10,572 nucleotides of DNA, taken from contig CAIUHY010000083.1 in assembly GCA_903899145.1 (NCBI GenBank), positions 1 to 10,572 of the forward strand, written 5' to 3'. Below are positions 1 to 5,670 of this stretch, piece after piece (positions within the stretch are counted from its first letter, which is position 1; the number at the start of each line of letters is the position of its first letter). Under the pieces are notes generated by a model. The model saw nothing but the letters and a program-made list of their open reading frames with translations, did no database searches and had not been told where the DNA came from. Made by a program: the position numbers and the translations under genes. Source of the stretch: an uncultured Actinomycetes bacterium (GTDB taxonomy: Bacteria > Actinomycetota > Actinomycetes > Nanopelagicales > Nanopelagicaceae).

Positions 1-117
1 AGTTCGTTGACTACATGTTCGTGTGAGAGTCAGGACTGAGAAGACGTTTAGCGAACTACGCCCGTAGAAGCTCTGTGTCAGTACTAGAGGACCCGGGTTC
101 GATTCCCGGCACCTCCA
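1..117 (+). ncRNA. ssrA: tmRNA (transfer-messenger RNA), 3' part only
   Basis: This is the 3' end of tmRNA, which rescues stalled ribosomes together with SmpB and tags the unfinished peptide. The T-arm is clear: stem CCGGG, loop TTCGATT, stem CCCGG at about 93-109. It is followed by the acceptor strand CACCTCC (110-116) and discriminator A117. Upstream, AGTTCG (1-6) can pair with CGAACT (52-57), and CTACG-CC-CGTAG (56-67) gives the pseudoknot and helix region typical of tmRNA just before the T-arm. Bases 118-120 are CGT, so CCA is not encoded and must be added after transcription. The tag-coding region and 5' half lie outside the window. A tRNA is excluded because there is no anticodon arm at the expected distance. 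Confidence 0.88.
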
Positions 118-129
118 CGTTTGATCTGG

Positions 130-1194
130 TTAAGACAACTTGCCTCGAGCAAGTTGTCTTGGCCAATTAACTTCAACACCTAATTCATGTGCTGCAAAAA
201 GTGGCCAGCGGGGATTACGAAGCATTTGGCGACCAAGCATCACTACATCTGCTTTACCAGAAGAAATAATTTCATTTGCTTGAGCAGGATCGGTAATCAT
301 TCCTACTGCAGATGTTGTAATTCCGGTTCCGCTTTTGATTTTTTCAGCAAACTGAACTTGGTATCCAGGACCAACTGCAATCTTGGCATCGTAGACATTG
401 CCACCGCTCGAAGCGTCAATAAGGTCAACACCAAGTGCTTTGAGTTCTTGGGAAAGTTTAACTGACTCTTCGATTGTCCAGCCGCCCTCGGTCCAATCTG
501 AGGCAGAGATGCGAACGAATAGAGGCATTACCTCTGGAATTGCATTACGTACTTCAACGACTACTTCCTTGAGGAACTTTGTGCGACCATTGAAGTCTCC
601 ACCGTATTCATCTGTGCGGGTATTTGAAAGTGGTGAACAGAATTCATGAAGAAGATAACCATGTGCTGCATGAATTTCTACAAGATCAAATCCTGCTTTC
701 ACTGCATTTTCAGCAGCTTTCCCCCATTGATGAGTAAGGGTATGAATTTCTTCAATACTTAATGCATGAGGTATTGGATATCCTTCAAATGCAATCGCAC
801 TTGGCGCAACAGCCTGCCAACCACCTTCAGCTACAGATGCAATAAGGTGGTCTGCTCCAGGAATAGTTGTTGATCCCTTTCGGCCAGAATGAGCTAATTG
901 AATACCAATTTTTGAACCTTGGCTATGTACAAAAGCAATAATGCTTTTCCATGCAGCAACTTGTGCGTCGTTATAAATACCGGGACAGCCACCAGAAATT
1001 CGACCTTCAGGAACAACTCCTGTCGCTTCTGCCATGATTAAACCAGCACCACCTGTTGCAAATGAACCTAAGTGAACGTTATGCCACGCTCCTACAACAC
1101 CATCAACCGCTGAGTACTGACACATAGGGCTAACCCAAGCACGGTTTACAATCTCAAGGCCTCTAATTTTGATTGGATCAAACAGTTGTGGCAT
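130..1194 (-). CDS. NADH:flavin oxidoreductase, Old Yellow Enzyme family (YqjM-like)
   Basis: This 354-residue FMN-dependent ene-reductase is predicted to be a cytosolic TIM barrel that reduces activated C=C bonds of enones, quinones or nitro-compounds with NAD(P)H. It matches the YqjM (thermophilic-like) class along its full length. The N-terminal SPMCQYS carries the redox-tuning Cys25. GIQLAHSGRK lies at 97-106, the substrate-anion pair is His175/His178 in HAAHGYLLHEF, then SPLSNTRTDEYGG, FVRISASDW, and a C-terminal phosphate-binding GRQMLRNPRWPL. The length is normal. The start codon directly abuts the TAA of the upstream pirin gene, so the two are surely co-transcribed and probably translationally coupled; only a weak GAGAG lies upstream. 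The 3' end runs into the tmRNA hairpin. The physiological substrate cannot be read from sequence. Confidence 0.93.
   Translation of the reverse strand: MPQLFDPIKIRGLEIVNRAWVSPMCQYSAVDGVVGAWHNVHLGSFATGGAGLIMAEATGVVPEGRISGGCPGIYNDAQVAAWKSIIAFVHSQGSKIGIQLAHSGRKGSTTIPGADHLIASVAEGGWQAVAPSAIAFEGYPIPHALSIEEIHTLTHQWGKAAENAVKAGFDLVEIHAAHGYLLHEFCSPLSNTRTDEYGGDFNGRTKFLKEVVVEVRNAIPEVMPLFVRISASDWTEGGWTIEESVKLSQELKALGVDLIDASSGGNVYDAKIAVGPGYQVQFAEKIKSGTGITTSAVGMITDPAQANEIISSGKADVVMLGRQMLRNPRWPLFAAHELGVEVNWPRQLARGKLS
132..160. terminator. Perfect 11-bp hairpin downstream of tmRNA, inside the 3' end of the ene-reductase gene
   Basis: Arms AAGACAACTTG (132-142) and CAAGTTGTCTT (150-160) are perfectly complementary around a 7-nt loop. 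The hairpin begins 15 nt after the tmRNA end and is also the last ten codons of the convergent ene-reductase gene. Neither strand has a T-tract after it, so it would be a U-less terminator or an RNA 3'-end protector. The role is inferred from position; the symmetry is seen directly. Confidence 0.55.
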
Positions 1195-2247
1195 TTACTT
1201 ATTACCACTCTCTTCTATCTGCGTAGGGGTGTTATGAACTCCAGAAATATCTGCCCCAAGCTTTGAACCATTACCACTGCGGTTAAGTGGTGTTCCGGTG
1301 TGTTCTGCAGGAACAGTACCAAGCAAGCCTTTTTGAAAATCATCAAAAGCTTTAAGAACTTCGGCCTTTGTATTCATAACAAACGGACCCATCCAAGCAA
1401 CAGTTTCGCGAATTGGTTCTCCGCCAAGGATTAAAACATCCATTGTTGGCGAGCGAGATTCTTGAGATTGATCTGCTTTAACAACAAGCACATCTCCATC
1501 GGTCAGAACAGCAAGTTGTCCCATATGTACTTTACTCTGGCTATCTCCAACAGTTCCCTTGCCATTAAGTGTGTAGATCAAAGAGTTGTAGTCAGAGCGC
1601 CAGGGAAGACGCAGCTCGGCGCCAGGTGAAAGTGTTGCGTGCACAATTGTGATGGGTGTTTGTGTTGATCCGGGGCCTGGGTGACCATCTACTTCGCCAG
1701 CTATTACGCGAATAAGTGCTCCCCCGTCTGGAGATGAAAGAAGCGCAACATCATTTGCCCGGATATCTTGGTATGCAGGCTTTGACCATTTCTTTGCTGC
1801 TGGAAGATTTACCCAAAGTTGGAAACCATGAAAAAGCCCACCGCTTACAACAAGATGCTCCGGTGGTGTTTCAATATGAAGAATGCCGGCTCCCGCTGTC
1901 ATCCATTGAGTATCACCATTTGTAATAGTTCCACCGCCACCATGGTTATCCTTATGATCAAAAATTCCGTCGATAATGTAAGTAACTGTTTCAAAGCCGC
2001 GGTGTGGGTGCCATGGTGTTCCCTTTGGTTCACCTGGTGCATACTCCACTTCACCCATTTGATCTAAGTGAATAAAGGGGTCAAGATCGGCAAGATCAAC
2101 ACCTGCAAATGCTCTGCGAACTGGAAATCCTTCGCCCTCAAACCCTTGTGGGGCAGTTGTAATGCTCTTTACTTGGCGAGCTTTTGCAGCCGGGTTTGCA
2201 GTAACGCGAGGCAAAACCGTGATGTCACTAACTGTTACTGCTGGCAT
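1195..2247 (-). CDS. Pirin family protein (bicupin, metal-dependent)
   Basis: This 350-residue protein has the pirin fold of two cupin domains. The N-terminal cupin shows the signature WHPHRGFETVTYIIDG. His80, His82, His124 and Glu126 (in GAGILHIE) form the complete Fe/metal site, so a quercetinase-like dioxygenase or redox-sensing role is possible; bacterial pirins are variously reported as quercetinases and as modulators of partner enzymes. The C-terminal cupin (about 190-310) has GGEPIRETVAWMGPFVMNT, typical of the family. The last 40 residues are polar and probably disordered. The ATG at 2247 is used because no other Met occurs before residue 64; an AGGA lies 9 nt upstream. It is the first gene of a two-gene unit with the ene-reductase (gap 0 bp). 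The in vivo substrate is unknown. Confidence 0.92.
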   Translation of the reverse strand: MPAVTVSDITVLPRVTANPAAKARQVKSITTAPQGFEGEGFPVRRAFAGVDLADLDPFIHLDQMGEVEYAPGEPKGTPWHPHRGFETVTYIIDGIFDHKDNHGGGGTITNGDTQWMTAGAGILHIETPPEHLVVSGGLFHGFQLWVNLPAAKKWSKPAYQDIRANDVALLSSPDGGALIRVIAGEVDGHPGPGSTQTPITIVHATLSPGAELRLPWRSDYNSLIYTLNGKGTVGDSQSKVHMGQLAVLTDGDVLVVKADQSQESRSPTMDVLILGGEPIRETVAWMGPFVMNTKAEVLKAFDDFQKGLLGTVPAEHTGTPLNRSGNGSKLGADISGVHNTPTQIEESGNK

Positions 2248-2286
2248 GCTCCACCGTCCTGAGAAGTTCTGTTATGTGTTTAATAA

Positions 2287-2312
2287 TTGAATATTCAACT
2301 ATTCATAGTATA
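2287..2312. promoter_or_regulatory. Two abutting dyads overlapping promoter elements between pirin and the hydrolase
   Basis: TTGAATATTCAA (2287-2298) is a perfect 12-bp palindrome. It is followed at once, sharing base 2298, by ACTAT-TC-ATAGT (2298-2309), five paired bases around a 2-bp centre. On the minus strand TATACT (2312-2307) is a good -10 box for pirin, lying inside the second dyad. On the plus strand TTGAAT (2287-2292) and TATAGA (2309-2314) could form a promoter with 16-bp spacing. The arrangement is that of an operator for a dimeric repressor such as a MarR/HxlR-type protein. The regulator itself is not in the window. Confidence 0.5.
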
Positions 2313-2372
2313 GAACCAAAAAAGTGGCTTCGCTATTCCAAAATAAGTATGTGAATTTGCTCATCTGGGGAC

Positions 2373-2390
2373 TAAAATCATGTATAGGTG
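2373..2390 (+). promoter_or_regulatory. -10 box and ribosome-binding site for the alpha/beta hydrolase
   Basis: TAAAAT at 2373-2378 matches the -10 consensus at five of six bases; no good -35 is visible 16-18 bp upstream. A start near 2385 would leave a leader of about 12 nt containing AGGTG (2386-2390), six bases before ATG 2397. This site decides the start: the in-frame GTG at 2388 is part of the ribosome-binding site, not the initiator. Confidence 0.4.
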
Positions 2391-2396
2391 CATGAG

Positions 2397-3191
2397 ATGA
2401 AAACTATCCGCTTTCTCGACCGAACAATCGGCTGGATTCTGCCTGGCTTAGTTGGCCTTGTCGCCTCAAAAATATTCGTTAAGCCCCGTCGTGTGAAATC
2501 TAGAAATATGAGTAGTTGGACTCTTCTTCACCCTGCCGGTGACTATGTCGCTTGGGGTAAAAGTGTTGTAGGTGCAAATAAAACGGTATTAATTATCCAC
2601 GGTTGGGAATCTCATGCTGGTCATATGAACATACTCGCAGAAGCCCTCAATGACGTTGGTTTAAATGTTGTTGCAATGGATGCTCCTGCACATGGTGATG
2701 CCAAAGGTAAGGCAACGAATGCAATTCAATTTGCTGCAGCATTGATAAAAATTTCAGAGGATCTTGGACCCTTTGATACAGTCATTGGCCACTCTATGGG
2801 AGGTGGTGCGCTATTTATCGCACTCTCTGATGGACTTAAAATTAATAAAGTTGTAACAATTGGTTCCCCATTCTTATTCTCAGATGTTCTTGAGCGCTTT
2901 TCGCAATATATGGATCTACCACCACGAGCGCGGAGGAGTTTTATTGACCGAGTTGAGGCATTTACTGGGCGAAGTTGGGATGAAACACGCGGTGATGTTG
3001 TAGCACCAAAAGTAAAGCAGCCAACCCTTATCGTGCATGACGTGCAAGATAAAGAGATTCCGTTTTCAGATGCACTTGCGCTTGAAAAGGCAATCCCAAA
3101 TGCCACTGTTCTTAAAACAGATGGGCTCGGTCATCGAAGAATTCTGCGGGATAGAACTACTGCTGCCGCAATTGCAGAGTGGATTAAATAA
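2397..3191 (+). CDS. Alpha/beta hydrolase (serine hydrolase, probably membrane-associated)
   Basis: This 264-residue alpha/beta-hydrolase fold protein has a complete catalytic triad: nucleophile Ser133 in GHSMGG, acid Asp218 in HDVQDKEIP and His246 in GLGHRR. The oxyanion region is IIHGWESHAGH, and VVAMDAPAHG marks the next conserved strand-loop. The first 30 residues include a hydrophobic stretch (IGWILPGLVGLVASKIFV), so the N-terminus may anchor it to the membrane. Start ATG 2397 is chosen over GTG 2388 because AGGTG sits 6 nt before the ATG. It is transcribed divergently from pirin and shares the dyad-containing region. It converges on the aldehyde dehydrogenase with only 5 bp between stops and no visible terminator. 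An esterase or lipase-like role is the family default; the substrate is unknown. Confidence 0.88.
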   Translation: MKTIRFLDRTIGWILPGLVGLVASKIFVKPRRVKSRNMSSWTLLHPAGDYVAWGKSVVGANKTVLIIHGWESHAGHMNILAEALNDVGLNVVAMDAPAHGDAKGKATNAIQFAAALIKISEDLGPFDTVIGHSMGGGALFIALSDGLKINKVVTIGSPFLFSDVLERFSQYMDLPPRARRSFIDRVEAFTGRSWDETRGDVVAPKVKQPTLIVHDVQDKEIPFSDALALEKAIPNATVLKTDGLGHRRILRDRTTAAAIAEWIK

Positions 3192-3196
3192 ACTAT

Positions 3197-4621
3197 TTAA
3201 ATCTCAACGCCAATATATTTTGTCTCAAGAAATTCATGAATACCAGCAAAGCCACCCTCGCGGCCTAAACCAGATTGCTTGACTCCTCCGAATGGCGCAG
3301 CGGGATCAGATATAACTCCGCGATTGATTGCAACCATTCCAGACTCAAGTGCTTCTGCGGTGCGAATTGCTCGCTTAAGGTCAGCCGAAAATACATAACT
3401 AATAAGTCCATATTCGGTGTCGTTAGCTAACGCAATCCCTTCTTCATCGGTATCAAAGAGTACGATTGGTGCCACAGGCCCAAAAATTTCATTATTCAAT
3501 ATTGAATTATCTATTGCTACTGTAAGAACGGTCGCAGGATAGAAAGCACCTTTGCCATCAGGCTTTACTCCGCCAAGGTTTAGAGTACCGCCCTGTGCTT
3601 TTGCTGCATCAACAAGATCAGCAATTTTGTTACGCTCTTTAACAGAGACACTTGCTCCAAGTTGGGCACCTTCACTCAGTCCTGCCCCCATTTTAAGTTC
3701 TGACATTGCTTTACTAAATTTTTGAGTAAATTCATCGCCAACGCTTCTAGCAACTAGGAACCGGTTCGCTGCAGTGCAGGCTGCTCCTCCATTGCGCATT
3801 TTGGCAATCATTGCACCCTTTACTGCTTCATCAATATTTGCATCATCTAATACGAGAAATGGTGCATTTCCACCTAATTCCATAGATGTTCGCAGTACAA
3901 GATCTGACGACTCTCTGAGTAGTACGCGTCCTACTTCAGTCGATCCAGTAAATGAAAGATTACGTACTCGCTTATCGTGCAAAATCTTTGTCATCATAGA
4001 ACCAGTTTTTGATGGCAAAATATAATTTACTACTCCTGCAGGAACGCCCGCGCGGTGCAAAATATCTACAACATAAATTGCAGTAAGTGGAGTTTCAGTT
4101 GCTGGCTTTAAGATGGTTGTGCATCCCGCCGCAAGTGCTGGTGCTAGCTTGCGAGTTGCCATTGCTGCTGGGAAATTCCACGGGGTAATAAGTATTGATA
4201 CACCGATTGGCTGGTGCGTAACTAATATTCTCTTATCTCCACTGGGTGAGTGCCTGAAATCTCCAGCCACACGAGATGCTTCTTCGGAGAACCATCGAAA
4301 AAATTCAGCAGCATAGAGGACTTCACCTTTTGCATCAGTAAAAACTTTTCCGTTTTCCCGGCTAATAAGTCTTGCAATGTCATCAGCCTCTTCGATCATA
4401 ATTTCAAAAGCTTTTCGCAGTATTTCAGCGCGCACACGCGGAGCAGTTTTCGACCATGCGGGAAATGCAGCATGGGCAGCAGCTACTGCGGCGTCACATT
4501 CTTTATCGCCTGCTGTTGAAACCTCTGCAATGACTGATTCATCTGATGGGTCAATTACTGAGATATGGCCGTCGCCATCGACCCACTGGCCATTTATAAA
4601 AAGTTTGGTTTTCATATCCAT
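3197..4621 (-). CDS. gabD: NAD(P)-dependent aldehyde dehydrogenase, succinate-semialdehyde dehydrogenase type
   Basis: This 474-residue cytosolic enzyme oxidises an aldehyde to the acid with NAD(P)+; the closest recognisable group is succinate-semialdehyde dehydrogenase, which feeds succinate into the TCA cycle. Key residues are in place: Asn149 in TPWNF, Lys172 in LKPA, the FTGSTEVG cofactor loop (224-231), general base Glu248 in MELGG, and nucleophile Cys282 in NGGAACTAANR. The C-terminal PFGGVKQSGLGREGG motif is intact. The start is ATG 4621: a TATAAT box ends 7 nt upstream and no Shine-Dalgarno is present, so the transcript is predicted to be leaderless; a second ATG at 4615 is the alternative. 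No aminotransferase or other GABA-pathway gene is nearby, so substrate assignment rests on family resemblance only. Confidence 0.9.
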   Translation of the reverse strand: MDMKTKLFINGQWVDGDGHISVIDPSDESVIAEVSTAGDKECDAAVAAAHAAFPAWSKTAPRVRAEILRKAFEIMIEEADDIARLISRENGKVFTDAKGEVLYAAEFFRWFSEEASRVAGDFRHSPSGDKRILVTHQPIGVSILITPWNFPAAMATRKLAPALAAGCTTILKPATETPLTAIYVVDILHRAGVPAGVVNYILPSKTGSMMTKILHDKRVRNLSFTGSTEVGRVLLRESSDLVLRTSMELGGNAPFLVLDDANIDEAVKGAMIAKMRNGGAACTAANRFLVARSVGDEFTQKFSKAMSELKMGAGLSEGAQLGASVSVKERNKIADLVDAAKAQGGTLNLGGVKPDGKGAFYPATVLTVAIDNSILNNEIFGPVAPIVLFDTDEEGIALANDTEYGLISYVFSADLKRAIRTAEALESGMVAINRGVISDPAAPFGGVKQSGLGREGGFAGIHEFLETKYIGVEI

Positions 4622-4627
4622 GGGTCG

Positions 4628-4656
4628 ATTATAGGACTTTTCAAATCTTCTGTCCT
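4628..4656 (-). promoter_or_regulatory. gabD: Leaderless promoter of the aldehyde dehydrogenase
   Basis: Read on the minus strand: -35 AGGACA (4656-4651), 17-bp spacer, consensus -10 TATAAT (4633-4628), then six bases CGACCC and the ATG. Transcription would begin at the A of the start codon. There is no purine-rich ribosome-binding site, which supports leaderless translation as is common in actinobacteria. Confidence 0.72.
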
Positions 4657-4730
4657 TTTTCTCAGGTGAGGCTCAACCTTCGCACAACTAGTGGTTCTAT
4701 CTTTCATCTACATCTAGCAAAGGGGGCGAT

Positions 4731-4823
4731 ATGAATAAGACATTTTTTGATGCAATGCTCCTAAGCCTTGGGGTATGTATCTCTGCAGGGGCGGTTCTTT
4801 TCCAGACCGTCCTTGGAAAATAA
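4731..4823 (+). CDS. Small single-span membrane peptide (30 aa)
   Basis: ATG 4731 is preceded by AAAGGGGG with about 5 nt spacing, the strongest ribosome-binding site in the window, and the frame runs 30 codons to TAA 4821-4823. The peptide starts MNKTFFDAM and then has a continuous hydrophobic stretch (LLSLGVCISAGAVLFQTVL, about residues 10-28) ending in GK. This looks like one membrane helix with a short charged start. It includes one Cys (residue 16) and small residues G/S/A that favour helix packing. There is no signal-peptidase motif. It lies between the divergent aldehyde dehydrogenase and the secreted 79-residue protein, 108 bp before the latter and on the same strand. I do not recognise a family. 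The case rests on the ribosome-binding site plus the coherent hydrophobic reading; conservation would be decisive. Confidence 0.6.
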   Translation: MNKTFFDAMLLSLGVCISAGAVLFQTVLGK

Positions 4824-4887
4824 GCCCACAGGCAAGATCCAGATCTGGGAAAATTCCAGTAAATATCTAATAAAATATCCCCAAGTA

Positions 4888-4904
4888 TTGAGAAAAATTC
4901 TCAA
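4888..4904. promoter_or_regulatory. Inverted repeat upstream of the 79-residue secreted protein gene
   Basis: TTGAGAA (4888-4894) and TTCTCAA (4898-4904) are perfectly complementary around AAA. No T-tract follows, so a terminator for the small membrane peptide is unlikely; an operator or a short leader hairpin is more plausible. A -10-like TAAAAT lies 12 bp before it (4871-4876) without a convincing -35. The rest of 4824-4931 holds another short palindrome, CCAGATCTGG, and nothing else I can name. Confidence 0.35.
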
Positions 4905-4931
4905 ACATAGCTTTACTTACGAAAGGTAATC

Positions 4932-5171
4932 ATGAAAAAAGTATCACTCGCACTATTGGTCGCAGCGGCGCTTGCCGTCTCTTCATCATCTGCATTTGCG
5001 GCATCATCTGCTACAAAGCCACACGTAACAGGTGCCGCAGGTGCCGCTGAGGGAACTGCAACCCATGAGATGTCAGAAACTTCTGGAACACAGAAGACTG
5101 AAGCATCAAAGACAATAAAAAAGACAGGAAAAATGGGCACAAAAGCTGGAGCAAAGAAGAAAAAGAAGTAA
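4932..5171 (+). CDS. Small secreted Lys-rich protein (79 aa)
   Basis: This is a 79-residue preprotein with a textbook Sec signal peptide: MKK, a hydrophobic core (VSLALLVAAALAV), then SSSSAFA with cleavage expected after Ala23. The mature part of about 56 residues is low-complexity, rich in Ala, Thr, Ser and Gly, with two His (31 and 45). It becomes increasingly basic and ends AGAKKKKK. No Cys, domain or catalytic motif is visible, and it is probably unstructured. GAAAGG (4921-4926) is a good ribosome-binding site 5 nt before the ATG. The gene ends just before a strong rho-independent terminator. The function is not recognised; a polycation outside the membrane could bind teichoic or other anionic polymers, nucleic acid or metals, which is speculation. 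It resembles in general composition, not in alignable sequence, the Lys/Ala-rich secreted protein at 5671-6156. Confidence 0.75.
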   Translation: MKKVSLALLVAAALAVSSSSAFAASSATKPHVTGAAGAAEGTATHEMSETSGTQKTEASKTIKKTGKMGTKAGAKKKKK

Positions 5172-5181
5172 CTTCTCTTTT

Positions 5182-5216
5182 AAAAAAGCCCGCCAATAAC
5201 CTTGGCGGGCTTTTTT
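5182..5216. terminator. Strong bidirectional rho-independent terminator
   Basis: Arms AAAAAAGCCCGCCAA (5182-5196) and TTGGCGGGCTTTTTT (5202-5216) are perfect 15-base complements around a 5-nt loop. There is a G+C core and a T-tract on either strand. It sits between two convergent stop codons (5171 on + and 5222 on -), so it serves both the secreted protein and the hibernation factor. Confidence 0.95.
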
Positions 5217-5221
5217 AGACT

Positions 5222-5554
5222 CTATTTTTTGTCTCGTACACTTTCGTGGTCAACGTCTTTCGCCCTCTCGTGCATCTTCCTAAACTGAAGTTCAAGGTTT
5301 TTCACAGCAAGGTCAAAAGCAGCTAGATCATTAAATCCTTGTGCTTCTCCCCTAATAAACGGTCCGCTGCCATGGGTTGTGAGGGTAACGATATGGGAAG
5401 ATTTACCAAAGCGAGGATTAGCTTCGTGCTTAATCTCTACCTTAATGCCTTCTACCAAAACACTAAAGCGATCAAGTGATTTAAGTTTGTCAGTTGCTAT
5501 ATCTTTAAAATCTTCTGCTAATACTGCTCCCCGGGGATGAAAGATGATCTCCAT
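5222..5554 (-). CDS. hpf: Ribosome hibernation promotion factor, short form (S30AE/YfiA domain)
   Basis: This 110-residue protein consists only of the N-terminal S30AE domain, which binds the 30S subunit in the mRNA/tRNA channel and silences or protects idle ribosomes. It is recognised from the beta-alpha-beta-beta-beta-alpha pattern: MEIIFHPRG start, KLKSLDRF helix end, VEIKHEANPRFG, VTLTTHGSGPFIRGEAQGFNDLAAFDLAVKNLELQFRKMHERAK. The C-terminal 20 residues are charged (KDVDHESVRDKK). The C-terminal dimerisation domain of the long HPF usual in Gram-positives is absent, so this form alone should not make 100S dimers through that domain. The ATG has no close Shine-Dalgarno but is placed for a leaderless transcript. 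It ends at the shared terminator. Confidence 0.82.
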   Translation of the reverse strand: MEIIFHPRGAVLAEDFKDIATDKLKSLDRFSVLVEGIKVEIKHEANPRFGKSSHIVTLTTHGSGPFIRGEAQGFNDLAAFDLAVKNLELQFRKMHERAKDVDHESVRDKK

Positions 5555-5560
5555 AAATTG

Positions 5561-5589
5561 AAGTTACTCCCAATGCCGCTCACATACAA
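5561..5589 (-). promoter_or_regulatory. hpf: Leaderless promoter of the hibernation factor
   Basis: On the minus strand: -35 TTGTAT (5589-5584), 17-bp spacer, -10 TAACTT (5566-5561), six bases CAATTT, then ATG. This is the same spacing as the aldehyde dehydrogenase promoter. A GGGAG further upstream is 12 nt from the ATG, too far for a normal ribosome-binding site. The remainder of 5590-5670 shows nothing I can identify. Confidence 0.6.
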
Positions 5590-5670
5590 GGTGCGCCCGA
5601 GCCTTACGGATCATTTGAGTGAGATCACTAATAAAGGCGCGAGCGCTATTGCTTATTTAGTTACTTATTT

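Noticed and set aside
90..120. A tRNA gene 3' end (T-arm with GTTCGATTC)
   Set aside because: The bases upstream give no anticodon arm or D-arm at tRNA spacing but do give the pseudoknot and helix pattern of tmRNA.
2380..2400. Six-codon upstream frame (ATG 2380, stop overlapping ATG 2397) as a regulatory leader peptide
   Set aside because: The best -10 (TAAAAT, ending at 2378) puts the transcript start after 2380, so the ATG would not be in the mRNA. No ribosome-binding site precedes it.
4622..4730. Promoter for the 30-codon gene (TATCTT near 4699)
   Set aside because: No acceptable -35 lies 16-18 bp upstream and other equally weak hexamers occur nearby, so no site is called.
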